From Patiria miniata (Eukaryota; Echinodermata; Asteroidea; Valvatida; Asterinidae): DNA of 64,000 nt. The DNA is taken from the NCBI RefSeq assembly GCF_015706575.1, contig NW_024037064.1:2603427-2667426 (forward strand), in the 5' to 3' direction. Below the pieces are notes generated by a model. The model did no database searches. It worked only from the letters and a program-made list of their open reading frames with translations, and was not told the origin of the DNA. Both the position numbers and the translations under genes were made by a program. Of the stretch, positions 35,499 to 47,229 are shown piece after piece (the first letter of the stretch is position 1; every line of letters starts with the position of its first letter).

Positions 35499-36786
35499 AT
35501 GGCTTTAGCTCCAAAGCAAATCAACCCCCATTCTGAGTGTGATATCTGCCAGGAAAAATACAAACGGCCCAAGGTGCTGGATTGCCTGCACAGTTTTTGC
35601 GAGAAATGTCTGGAGAATTACTACTACTCTAGTAGGTATGAAGGTCAAACAAAGATTCCTTGCCCTGTATGTCAACGGGAGACGGTACTTCCAAAGAAAC
35701 GCATTCAAGGCCTCAAAACAAATTTCCATCTGATTGGAAAAGTTGACGAGGTCTCACTCCAAGAAAAGGTGTCGTGTTCAGAAAATTCAAAGGTTATCTG
35801 TGTGGTTTGTGATATGGGAAATGAGGCTATGCATCGCTGTCTGGACTGTGCACAGAATATCTGCCCAAACTGTTACAAGACACACCTGAGATGTACTGCT
35901 ACATCACACCACACAGTGGCTACTCTGGAGGACATTCGTCAGGTAAAGAAAAGACCAGAAGAAGATGAGTCTAAATGCCAGAAACACAAGGGGGAAGTAA
36001 AACGGTTTTACTGTGAGACATGTGAAGAGTTAATCTGCCAAGATTGTACTGTAGTAGACCACTGTAAACCAAAACATCACTACATTGACTCTGGAAAGGC
36101 TTCTCTCAAATACAAACAGTCACTGAAAGATATGTTTCCAGATTTCACCGCAGGCATCAAAAGACTTGAACAAGCTGTGGCCACATCATCAGATGCAAAG
36201 CAGAAGTTGACACAAAACGTCACAAAGACTGTGAAAGCTGTGCAAGGCAAAGCGGATGAAATGAGAGCTGAAATAACAACTCAAGAGACAAAGATGATTG
36301 AAGAAATCAAACAACTCCAGCCGGATCGCAACAGGACATATGATGAGCATCTGTCAACAGTAACAATGATGCTACAGAGTAAACAACATTCACTGGCCAC
36401 ATCTCAGGATATCATTAACAATGCATCTGACATTGATTTCTTGTCCCTATACCCTATCATCAGCAAAGATTTGAAATTACTTAAGAGTCAAAATCCTCCC
36501 CAGATTGATCCCAAGCTTTCATATGTGAGCTTCACCCCCAGTCAAAGGATTGGTGACATAAATCTGGGCAAGCTGGCAGTCAAGGACAGGTGGGAGATGT
36601 GTTGTGTGTTCGGGAAAGCAGGATGTGGTCCAGAAGAGTTCAATGGGGCTCGAGGTATTACTGTTACTCAACCTGGTGAGATTGCTGTGGCAGACTGGTT
36701 AAACGACCAAGTGGTCATCGTCAGCAATGAGGGACAACATAAGGGGAGGATTCCGAGACAACCTAAGGGAAAGACTCCTCTACAAC
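35499..36786 (+). CDS. TRIM-NHL gene copy 2, exon 1
   Basis: Paralogue of copy 1 with the same order: RING (C14, C17, C29, H31, C34, C37, C55, C58, one residue inserted in the loop), two B-boxes, coiled coil, start of NHL. An in-frame ATG exists 42 codons upstream, but alignment with copies 1 and 3 and an ACAG acceptor-like site just before favour the start at 35499. The end of the exon carries a short in-frame expansion (IPRQPKGKTPLQR) relative to copy 1. The donor is GTAAGT in phase 1. The sequence immediately upstream is unlike that of copies 1 and 3, so this copy probably uses a different leader or promoter. Likely a functional E3 ligase; substrate unknown. Confidence 0.92.
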
Positions 36787-38632
36787 GTAAGTTTCTTTCA
36801 GTGTACATGTTCATCAAACAAACTTTAATTTCATAACTGAGGGGAAATTACAAGTTAAGTCTTCCATGTGCATATGCAGAAAATCTGACAACTGAGAATG
36901 ACAACCAATAAAATGCTGGCGAGGAATTGATGTGCTGGCAGTGATTTCCAACAAGTTTTAATTTTGTTCTCCCAACAAATGTTCAATTGTTTTATTAAAA
37001 CACACACAAACAATAGAACAAATCAAAACTCTTTCAATTTTTTCATTACTGATTTCAGGTCGTTTGGAAGAAAAAAACCCACATATACATGTATATATTT
37101 TGGGGGTCTGTAACCTTTAGAAAACTGTGCCCTACAGTAGAATTTTGTTTAGGCTTGATCCCTATACAAGTTGATGATGGGGGCCGATCATTCCCCATCT
37201 ACAAGTATTGTGTAAGTAAAAAAGTATTTTGACATCTATCAATCACTGAAAGGGTGCATATTTGTTCAAATTCCTAAATGCTTCAACCAAAAATGCTTGA
37301 AAGTCCATGTTTTTTTCCCCCAAGGCAATGTGAGAACGCGCCGTGAGCCACGTACGTACTTGCTATGTTTGTGGTTGAGTGGGTGGGCTGGTTGGTGGGA
37401 AAATGGGTGGGTAAGCGGGTTGGATGACAGTTTACCGGCCCATTCTATTTGGGTGCATTATACTGTTTCCATGCCATGCGTGTATCACAGCTCTGCAAGT
37501 GACTTTCGTTTTGATGAGACTGATGCGCATGCGTCTAATTTGCATGTTAGATCATGTCCCATTGCATTGCACAATTCGCGGTAATACTGTTCAGTTGTCG
37601 TTGCGAAGGCTGTGATCTCATGTACACCGAGTGACAAGTTTCAAAACACGCTACAAATTACTCTGTTTGATTGACTTTGGGACAGTGCCATTTTATTGTT
37701 TTTGCAAAGTTTCACAACATATTTTTTGGCGTAAAGGGTCGGCCAATGTGACTTGTCGCGATATCCAATTTGTCTATGACTGCATTGATTGCAAGATGAA
37801 AACACTTATAACCAAGGGGGTTTTTTTGGCAGCAAATTTTTAAAAAATCATTGGACACTACTAAAAAAAACACCAGGGCTACAATTGAAGGTTCCTCTGT
37901 ATTTTCGGACGTAACCTGGTTAGGATTAGGGTTTGGGTTAGGAGTTAGGGTTCAAATAAATGTCATTCGTGCAGTCTCATACCTCATTAAAAAATGATTT
38001 CAGGGCCATTTTCAATGCGCTCCTGAGTCGAAAAGTTTGATGTATCGTGAGCGCGATGCTTAAACTAGATCCGATGCGAGGGCATCAGCTGGGTTACCCG
38101 CTGTGGGTTGTACCAGTTGGTACTTGTTATCAAAACATTTTACTATCAAATGCAATAGTTGTATGCCCCATTACCCTGCATTTGTTACACAGACAAACAT
38201 CTAGTTAATTCTGATGCGGGGGCAGGAACCTGTGTTATACTTATTATTATACAGTTTTTAATTACTTTGTTCAATGCTTCATTTGAAAATTGAATTACTA
38301 TTAATACTCTGTATTGCTAAAAAATAGCAATATAAGAATAAATCTATGTTTAGGTCTGAACCATGAGAATAGCACAGCGAGTATAAAAGTATTTCCGAAA
38401 CTGTGTGTCTTACAAGTATTTGCAAAACTGTATCTCCAATTAAGACATTGCAGTTATTCACAATCATACATGTATGGTGGTTGAAGACCGCACATTGTTC
38501 ATTTAATTCTACCTGACCGGGCTTTAAAGCAGGCCATGTATTCATTAGGTATTTATATTTAATGGGGACTGAGAATAGTGACAGTGCATTTATATACTGT
38601 GCATGTGTTAAGTTTGAGTTCTTTACCCACAG
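36787..38632 (+). other. Intron of TRIM-NHL copy 2
   Basis: A 1,846-base phase-1 intron, GTAAGT donor and CCCACAG acceptor. The final part from about 38270 aligns with the intron ends of copies 1 and 3. The middle (about 37300-38100) differs from intron 1 and contains a degenerate GGGTTAGG-like stretch near 37920-37952 that is too short and irregular to call telomeric. No coding signal seen. Confidence 0.85.
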
Positions 38633-39261
38633 GTCCATGCAAAGTTGCAGCCATCCACAATCCTGAGCAACGCTTGCTTGTGTTGGAACTTGGAAGCAAG
38701 TATGTCAAGGTGATCAACATGAAGGACAGCGATCTTGTTATGCAGTTCCCAACAGTGGAACAGAGCCAGGTTCGCAAGACACAGATGGACCTACAGAGTT
38801 TAGCAGTAACAAAGAACAGCATCTTAGTAGGCGACATCAGGAGAATGGTGTGGACTGAACACAGACCCACTGATGGTGAGATTCTACACACCATACCAGT
38901 GCAGACTCCACCTTACTACCTGGCTGTTGATGACAACACTGATAGAGTTGTGATCAGTGGATGTCACACTAAGGAAGTGGAAGTTGCAGATAGGAAAGGT
39001 ACTGCAATATCTACCATCAAACCAACAATCAATGGTAAGCCAGTAGAGTGTCATGGTGTATGCTGTGACAGCTCAAGCATCTACCTTGCAATTCACCAAT
39101 CTAGGGAAGGCACTGGTCATATTCACCACTATGACCTAGATGGCAGGTTTCTTGATTGCCTGGCTCAGGGTCTGTCTGGCCCATATGGAATCACATTCAC
39201 ATCATGTGGCCAGCTGGCAGTGGCTGACCGCCACTCCATCAAGGTGTATCACAAGGTGTGA
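38633..39261 (+). CDS. TRIM-NHL gene copy 2, exon 2 (NHL region and stop)
   Basis: Same length (629 bases) as exon 2 of copy 1 and ends in the same YHKV-stop. The split codon C|GT restores the frame across the intron, giving 638 aa in total. NHL blades match copy 1 closely, with substitutions spread over surface-like positions (for example CHTKEVEVADRKG against GDTKKVDIADSKG). The 3' flank continues to align with copy 1 for several kilobases. An open frame and preserved splice sites argue that it is functional. Confidence 0.91.
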
Positions 39262-42200
39262 TGTCATCCAACATGACATTGACAAGCAATCATCATCATC
39301 CCAACAACAAATGTTGAGGATGAAATTGTCCAGTCATTACAGCACCAATCAACATTCATGTCCCACTTATTCCACATCTCTCCGCAAAAATCCAAACACC
39401 AACACAAACTGCCGATCCCTCTGATGTAAACCATTTTACTATACAAATTCTTAAATTAACAGTGCATCTTTTGTTACTATACCAAGTCTTATATAAACAA
39501 TGTATTGACTACAGTTACATTTGATTTGATTGGGGGACAGTTTGTTGTAATCTTACATGTACGATTACTGGAATCTGAAATTAAATGGCAAACTTGAAAG
39601 GAGAGGGGAGGTGTTGAGGTGTTTGATTGTAACGACCGCCGCCTGCTCAACCCAACACCCCTCCCTCACCTCACCCAGTACATGGATTGCCATAAATCTA
39701 TCCAATACTAACCAACTTTTTGTGGTGTTTCTAAACCCTGGCTTTGTTGTGGCTTCCGCTTCATCTCTGGCACTAGATTCCTAATTAGAATCCTACCACA
39801 TTCAAACTCAGTGAAAATACACCAACCATCCAATGGCCTTGTGTGACAGGATTTGGTACCTCTAAAGAAGAAAATGGGCCAATATTGTACTGGAGTTACA
39901 TCAGGGGAAAATAACCATGAAGCTTGAAGCCGAAGCCAGGGACTGAGCGTCGATTTCACTAACACAATTAAGATTCTGAAATTGTTCCTTACAGGGACAA
40001 TTAAGATTCTTATTTGTTCCTCATGGAACTTGCTGTACATGCTGTTATCTTTCATAACTAAGATTTGAGAAGTCTATAGGATCATTTCGTTCTTCAGATG
40101 CAACATTCTTAAAAATGATCTTGGATTAATTATAACTTAAATGTATTACTGTTGAAATTAGTGTTATAATGTACATTATTAGTGTTCAAGATAAGCCTTT
40201 ATTACTGAAACACTGCAAGTTGACTTGTCCAAATGTATCCTAAAGATGAGTGACAAAGCTCATTCTATTCATGTGGTTTCAGATCTTCATTCACAGAATA
40301 GAGAATTGTGTTGACAGTGTTCATGAGGTTTATAACGTGACCTCATCAGAGGCTTTTAATAGCAGAAGCCAATGCTGGACATTTCGTAAACTCCCCACGA
40401 TTCTGATATTTGTTCCTAATGAAATCTAAATGTAATCCACTATATATTGTACTTTTGTTAATAGAAATTTTGAGACAGTTTTAGAACCACTTCATCCTTG
40501 AGATGTAACCATACTTCAAGTAGTTTGTGAAATAATATCGTTTCAAGTCACACATCACCATGATAGATAGTACTCAGATTACTGTTCAATATAAGCCTTT
40601 ATTTTACACAGTTTTTATACTTCTTTTTTTTGAATTTACAATACACTTTCATGTATATTGAAGATAATTTAATCATTGAAATGTTTGCTAAAGATAAGTG
40701 GAAATCAATTTGGTTTCCTGTCTTAATTCACAGAACAAGATTCATGTTTAAAAGATCGTTTTATCTTAATTTTACATTTTTTCTCAGACTGTAAAATATC
40801 CCTTCAGTTTGAATGATTAGAAATCAATTCGACTGAAGCTGAATTTCAGAGCGCCATACGGCCTGAGTTGCCTTGATTTTGGCCTGACGGCCACCTTGAA
40901 AAGGTCCCACACAAATAGCAACTTTCTAATCCAATTTTTTTCCTCAACAAACCCAACAGATTGCCTCATCTTTTCATGAATTTAATTGCACACCTCTGTT
41001 TCATTGTTTTGCATTTTTGGTTGCCATTTCAGAAAACTTGAAAATGAAAAAAAAAAATTCAGTTTGGGTTTCAGCAAAAAATATGAATTTGTTTGCAAAG
41101 TATCAATATTATTGTAAAAATTAAATGTTCAGTAGATTTTTAAGTGTTTATCAATTCACCAGTGTATGTAGATTTTAGTAGTCACAACAAGACTTTGTAA
41201 ACTCCCTTTACGTAAATTCTTCAATTTGTTCCTAATAGAACATGCATCTACTCATTGTATACTGTGTTATCTCTACATTACATTTTCTGATAATAGAAAT
41301 TACAGCCTGTACAATAGTAATTATTCTGTATTTCTGTTAACTTCACTTTTTAAAGCCATGTAGGATCATTTGCAATTACCCAGATAAGTACCTACTGATT
41401 TAATGACAGAAACCTCAAAGTGAAGATAGGACTGGTAACAAATACCCTGTGAAATAATTCCACCTGAAATGGTATTGTCAGAAAACAAACATTGAAGATG
41501 GTTTCAAAATGGCGTGCCTACAGAATCCAGTTACGAGATCCAAAGACTTGTGCATTATGTTTTCTTTGTTTTCTCCAAAATGTATAGTAGCCACTCAGCT
41601 AAGACCTGAACAGAATGCTTGTTATGCACCCTACTTAAAATTTGAGCACTTCTGTTGCTTCGGAAAAAAACCTGCTAAAAGCATACACACTATAAAAGTT
41701 AATCAAGATTACTGTAAAAATTAGTCTTTTAACATTCACTTAGTGTCTTAAAAAAAAAAAAAAAAAAGCTTTTTGTAGTTTTGTTCACTTTTGTAGTTAT
41801 AGAAATAATCTTTATTGTTAATATTTACAAGCTTTGTACATTTGCATTCATATCAATGAAACTATAATGTTGACTGCAGTTAAATCATCAAAATGTCTGC
41901 TAAAGATCAGCCACAATACTTTTCCTGTTAAGTTGGTTTCCTGTCAGAATTCACAGAATACAAACTTGTTTTTACTGTAATCATCAGCTTTTATCTTAAT
42001 TCTAATTTCAGAAGAACATTACTGTAAATTTTCGAAACCAAAATGCAAAGTGTGAGTCTTTAGATTCCTTGGTTACTCAAAAATACCCCCCAAAAAACCA
42101 ATCCATTTTGACATGATTTTTCACTTATATATGAAACTTCAGGCGCTGATTTCTGAAAACAAGGTTTTGGGAGACATCCCTCATTTAGCCTTAGCAGGTC

Positions 42201-44482
42201 ACATTTTGTCTTTGAAGGTTAAAAACTTGTTCAAGTGTAAAAGGTTGCCAGTCATTTTAACAAATGTTCAAAATCAATTGTATTGAATTTCAGGAAGCTA
42301 TGGCCTCCGTTGCCTTGATTTTTGCTTGACCGCCTCCTTGAAATTTCCTTGCCTTTGCTAGAATTGCATTCCAGACTTCTGTTTTCATTGTTTTACATAT
42401 TTGGTTGCCCTTTTAGAAAACTTGACAATAATTTTAAAATCATCCCCCTCACAACAGTTTGAGTTTTAATTTTCATTAAACATTTCAAACTCTATTGCAG
42501 CAATAACATATTCACACAGCCTTGTAAAATAAGTTTGAAAATGAGCAGAAATAAATTAATTCAGTCATTATTTGGAAAAAGAAATAACCCTCTTTGTAGT
42601 TCTTTGTAGTCGCTCTTTTCTTCAGCTAAAAATTAAAAAGAAAATGATGCCTGGATATAACTATATTGTTATTCCAATTGGACTAACAATGTACAATGAA
42701 GATATAATTGACCACTTCCGAGTAAGGAATTTGCTAGAAACTATCACAAGTGGTCAAATGTGTGACTAATTACAATTTTCTACAAGTTGTGGCAATTACG
42801 AAATTCATCACCTTCTTATTTTTTTGGATTACCTTTGCTCGATACATAAAGATGAAGACAATTTTATGAGTGGATTCCAGCCGGCCAAATAGATTCCAGA
42901 TTTCTTGGACCAGGCTGCAAGTCTTCATAGCCGCATGACAAAGTCAATGGTTTCACCTTTTCATCAGACCCCAAACAATAAAAGTTGCACAGCGCCCTCT
43001 ATTGACAATGACTCTCCCTCCCTTCATTATTGAGTGTACTGAAATAAATTAAAACAAATTTGGTCCCCCCAAAAATTCCGATGTGGGGTTAAGGGCCCGG
43101 TTAAGGCCCTGAAAAAAATTTGGATTCTAAATGATCTGTGGTGCGATCTGAGGCATTTTCTGACCACTTTAACCAAATCATTTTTAAGGAAAAGATGGTG
43201 TGTACGCAGTGCCTGCCTTTTTGTGATGTCACTTAAAAAAAATTGTCTGGTTTTTTTTTGGGGGGGGGGGGGCATGGCCCTGGTTGGCCTCGCCCGGATC
43301 TGCCCTTGAATACTGAAATCAATAAAAACTAGTGGCCCACGGACCACACGTGTCGCCCTTTTCCACGGTCGACCCCTATAATTATGATTTGTGTTCTTAA
43401 AAAAAAGGTTATATTTTGTGCATTTTTAAACGATGTGAAATTACCCCTAGATGACCTTTGACCTCCAATTTTCAAAAGACTTGTGATGAACCCCCATCCA
43501 AGGTACACTCCATCAAAGTTACATTAAAATCCATCAAATTATGTAGACATAGAAACATTTGAAGCATATTTGAACAATACGGATGTCAATCATATGGACA
43601 TTCCGCTCACACAGAATAGTTAGAACTGGTGATATGAGTGTCTCCCGATTTATTCGGTTGGACGACACAAGCATTGCCACTATTTTGTTTGTCTTGTATC
43701 ATAGAAATCAGAACAAGTTTCTCGAAGGGCTGATATTTTATTTCCTTACACATTATCAAATTTGGCTATTGAACGTAGGGGATGACTATTATTCTACATT
43801 TGCCTACAACTTTGGCTGTAACTTGCAATTTGCCAGCTGGAACCCTGACCATGCAATACAGTTCTTGCTACCATCTACACTTGATGACTTATATGCAACT
43901 CCAAATGATTAGGCATGCAGTACGTAGGCCTATATCAGCAATACATTTAAAGTGGACTTCAAACGTTTTAAAGTAGATATTAAAGGTACATGTACAGAGA
44001 AAATATGGAAGATTTGAAGACCGTCTCGCAATGGCTACAGCCAGGGCCGTAGTTAAGTCCCTCATAAGTCTTTCAAAAGTCCAGTCACAAGTTACGAGAT
44101 GAACAATGACAAATAAATGCTTTTGCAACAGTACATTTGGAAAGTTTGTGATTTGACTTGAGACTGAGGGACTTGTGAAGGACTTGACTGTGAAAGCAGC
44201 TGAATCTGCATCCCATAGACAACTGTTACTGGCTATGACTATCAATAACACATGTGTCTATGAAATTAGCTGAATCTGCATCACAGACACGTGTTAAGCG
44301 GCCAGCAATAACACATGCACCTATGAAAGCAGTTCAATCCGCATCCCATACACACGTTACTGGCTACGGCTAGCAATAACACATTTGTCAATGAAAGCAG
44401 TTGCATCTGCATACCATATATGTGTTACTGCTAATCATAGCCCGATTATTGACACGGACTCCAGATTCAAGACAAGACCCAC
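39262..44482 (+). other. 3' flank of TRIM copy 2 and inter-unit DNA
   Basis: Matches the unit 1 3' flank without its large insertions and so serves as the empty-site reference. A 71-aa frame at 41509 starts in a very conserved stretch but is truncated in unit 1, so it is not called. GCGCCCTCTATTG at 42992. A poly-G tract near 43258. Confidence 0.6.
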
Positions 44483-44636
44483 CTTTGGATCGGTGCAATG
44501 AAGTTGCATGGTGTCTACAAGGTTTCAGAACGTTCCTGCCATTCCATGAGCTGTCACCCCTCCCACATCTCCCATGGCCATGTTATGATGCATGCCAGAC
44601 ATTGGCTCATTGCTCAGCAAACTGGCTGACAGGTGT
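44483..44636 (-). pseudogene. Unidentified - strand gene, exon D, unit 3
   Basis: Counterpart of 20174-20328 with the same CCTACAG acceptor; the donor is weakened to GTGGGT. It has a two-base deletion early and a stop later (MAGTF then stop), so it is not translatable. The middle keeps the MHHNMAMGDVGGVTAHGMAG sense, which shows what the ancestral frame was. Confidence 0.5.
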
Positions 44637-44725
44637 CTGTAGGAAATATTTACCAGGGGAATAAAGTTATAGCTCGCAAGCATGATGATGTTTCAATAGT
44701 GTCTTGAGATACACAATTAAGGTAC

Positions 44726-44849
44726 CTCTTCATGAGGTGTTGATTTCTCTTTTGATTTTCTCAATGATCGCTGTTCAGTTTTTGCTGGTCCCAGAGGGCC
44801 AGCCTACAGTCCTCTGTACCTCACGGATCAACTCACTGTCACTTGTGAG
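44726..44849 (-). pseudogene. Unidentified - strand gene, exon C, unit 3
   Basis: Between a CACTGCCCAG acceptor and a GAAGAG|GTACCT donor. Reads LTSDSELIREVQRTVGWPSG then TSKN and a stop; another frame of the second half reads EQRSLRKSKEKSTPHEE. Length 124 instead of a multiple of three, so damaged. Confidence 0.4.
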
Positions 44850-45030
44850 CTGGGCAGTGCTGTTGTATAGGATTACCCTGTAACACCAATGAATGGGCTA
44901 AATCAATTGAATAGGACTGTGTGTACTCTGGAACCAACTTTAATTGCCTTGTGTTGTTGTATATTGTTTTCAAGTCCTGAACTCATGCTGATTGAGTGTA
45001 GTGGGGGTGATGGAGGGGTGAGATGCTTAC

Positions 45031-45152
45031 TTGTTCATTTGGAAGCCATCCTCTCTTGACAGTGTCTTGATGGGGGAAGTTAGGCATCCTGTTAGCTGCT
45101 GTGCCTGGTATGTCCTCTAAGTTGCTACTTGGGATCCAGTCACCGCTGCTCC
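45031..45152 (-). pseudogene. Unidentified - strand gene, exon B, unit 3
   Basis: Best preserved exon B: a CCCTAG acceptor, 122 bases, a GTAAGC donor, and an open frame SSGDWIPSSNLEDIPGTAAN then RMPNFPHQDTVKRGWLPNEQ when joined in phase 1 to exon A. Its fit to exon A across the intron is the main evidence that this was a real gene. Confidence 0.6.
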
Positions 45153-45535
45153 CTAGGGAAAAAATTCAGAAGAAACAACAAATTTGTTTTAAATCTGCCA
45201 TTTATATGAAAAACATTTTCTTGAATGGATGACGACTTATATTTTGCTAATCCACATGTCCTATATGTCCATTGGGTAATAGAAATCACAGTGGTCTATT
45301 TTATAATTATATTTTCATGGCCTGAACTTAAATGTTATCGTTTCCTTCTGAGTTTGATTTTACAGCATTTTTTTTAACCAACAAGGATTTTTAGCTAAGG
45401 TCTCCAATTAGGATCTTTAAGTACCGAGCCAAGAAAATATGAGACTATTTCACACTCCTATTATCTTCATGCTCCAGATATAGTCAGTTTTCATGCATCT
45501 AATGAAAGTGTGTGGTAAATGAAAACTGAGCTTAC

Positions 45536-45725
45536 CTGGTGTATAAGCCCAGATGCTACTCCCTGGTGAACCAACAGGGTCACCCAGATCACTGACCGGT
45601 ACAACAACAAAGCTGACAGGTGTCTTGCGTTGCCCTCAACTACGCTCATTGCTGATTGGAATTGGTAAGCGGCTATCTTGACCAATGGCTGCTGGAGGCG
45701 GGGCCTGAGGCTGTTCAGCTGCCAT
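45536..45725 (-). pseudogene. Unidentified - strand gene, exon A with start codon, unit 3
   Basis: Reads MAAEQPQAPPPAAIGQDSRL then PIPISNERS and a TGA stop. Unit 1 has CGA at that codon and continues GQRKTPVSFVVVPVS. The exon is 190 bases and ends CAG|GTAAGC in phase 1. Starts are proline- and alanine-rich like many nuclear or cytoplasmic proteins; no domain recognised. Dead because of the stop. Confidence 0.55.
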
Positions 45726-45968
45726 GGTGACCAGACTGGATGTGATGGTTGATTAACAAAGCAAGCCTCCATGCACTGCTCAAAATGAAATTGAAATAAA
45801 ATATTTTTTTGCGGAAAAACACATAAATATAATGTCTTTTTTTCATAATTTCGCAGGCTATTGTAATCGTTAATTGGCTTTACGTACATGTAGCTGTGAG
45901 GACAACTTGTGAGTACACACAAGGAGACAGTTTACAGATACACCAAGTGAAGTGACTGTCTAATAATA

Positions 45969-46073
45969 AGGGAATAAATATGTGCTTGTCTGGTTTTGAA
46001 CAAGTCCGTTTAAGACCAGCTGAAGGCTTGGGCACTGATAATGGCCCGATGCGAAAAGTCCATTTTTATTCCC
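45969..46073. repeat. Fold-back element, unit 3
   Basis: Orthologous position to 1114-1221, near-identical sequence including the central GACCAGCTGAAGGCTTGGGC segment. Confidence 0.6.
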
Positions 46074-46383
46074 ATTCATAAATACGTTTTCAGTCAAAAA
46101 GTCAAATCAAGTAAAAAAAAATATAAATTTCCCTACGATTTTGAAGTAAAACACGGAGTATAGCATGCTGGATTCAGGACAATTTTCATTGTATACTTGA
46201 TTTTAACTAAAAAGAAAGGCAAACACTCGAAGTACATTTTGATATTTTTTGGAGTGGGGTTTGAAATTCACCATTTTTGAAGCGATGTTTCAGAAAGAGA
46301 ATACAATTCAACAATGACAACATGAAAATGACTGTTTTTGTTACAGTTCATTTGAATGGCTAGCGATTTGACTTGAGACTGGG

Positions 46384-46520
46384 GGACTTGTGATGGACTT
46401 GTGATGGACTTGTGATGGACTTGTGATGGACTTGTGATGGACTTGTGATGGACTTGTGATGGACTTGTGATGGACTTGTGATGGACTTGTGATGGACTTG
46501 TGATGGACTTGTGATGAATT
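46384..46520 (+). repeat. 11-base minisatellite (GATGGACTTGT)n
   Basis: About twelve near-perfect copies of an 11-base unit. Unit 2 carries a shorter, more degenerate array of the same unit at about 20925-21010 (GATGGACTTGC variants). I see no comparable array at the matching place in unit 1. Confidence 0.9.
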
Positions 46521-47056
46521 GCAGGGACTTGTGATGGACTGGATTACAAGACTGTTAAGCAGAGGTCGTAATGAGGGTTTGTGGGTATTGGGAAAGAGAA
46601 TAAAACTCTCCCTACAATACTGTTTGTTGCATCTCCATCAGACATTCCGTTGACAAGTTATGGCTATTTAAAGTAAGTTTACATTTATCGACATGTCAAC
46701 TGGGAAAAAGACCTTTAAGGTTTCTAGGTTTGTATGTGAAAATGAATATGCCAATTGTTTTTTAATAAAAAAAACACTTTTAATCCATGATTTTATATTT
46801 CTTTAAAATATCTGAACCATAGTAGACATATCAAACATTATCAATTTCAATAAATCTGAAAATAAAACTTCCTTTCGTCGTTATATTTTTTTGGGGGAGG
46901 GGGCATTTTTCTCCACTACAGTCTGACGTGCCCAGTTCTGTCTCATTTTGCCAGAACACCCATGCCAAAAGACTTCACTCCTTTTCCGTCAAAACTATGC
47001 CTGCATCAACAATGTGTAAAACTCGCGGGGGGGGGGGGGCAAAAGTTTGTACTCAC

Positions 47057-47229
47057 AGTCTGGATGCGGCCTCTGTTGTGCTCTCATCCCCTTCAATTCT
47101 GTACACGATGTCATACATGACGTACTCAAGCTGTCTGCCTTGGTGGTTGTGCCGTCGTCAAGGGGTGTGTACTTCCCATCGTCAAGGTAACCATTAACAT
47201 TGTTGCCAGAACAAGGCGGAATTTACCAC
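47057..47229 (-). pseudogene. POLR2H: RPB8 (POLR2H) exon remnant, unit 3
   Basis: Same exon, with AACAG acceptor and GTGAGT donor. Readable pieces are [24 protein letters not shown] and [16 protein letters not shown]. It shares with unit 1 the missing base at the AD-LEYV junction, suggesting that lesion predates the separation of those two units. The exon is 173 bases where an intact reading frame would need about 175. Confidence 0.82.

Larger units (their letters stand above)
20547..44882 (+). repeat. Segmental duplication unit 2 of 3
   Basis: Same order of landmarks as unit 1. It has lost exon A of the unidentified - strand gene (sequence jumps from about 20900 to sequence matching 46515 onward in unit 3). 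It has gained about 1.6 kb at 22120-23690 and about 9 kb at 26490-35490 immediately before the TRIM gene. The 3' flank at 39262-43900 matches that of unit 1. Confidence 0.85.

Noticed and set aside
37916-37952. Telomere-like GGGTTAGG repeats
   Set aside because: Only a few irregular copies in an intron; too short and degenerate for an interstitial telomere.
41509-41724. A 71-aa frame beginning MACLQNPVTRSKD in a very conserved stretch
   Set aside because: The unit 1 counterpart stops early, and conservation extends equally outside the frame, so it is more likely non-coding conservation or conversion.
46642-46700. Possible last exon of RPB8 near sequence reading SDGDATNSIVG on the - strand
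   Set aside because: Only a handful of residues resemble the expected QGDANNLHG segment and no splice acceptor fits, so not called.
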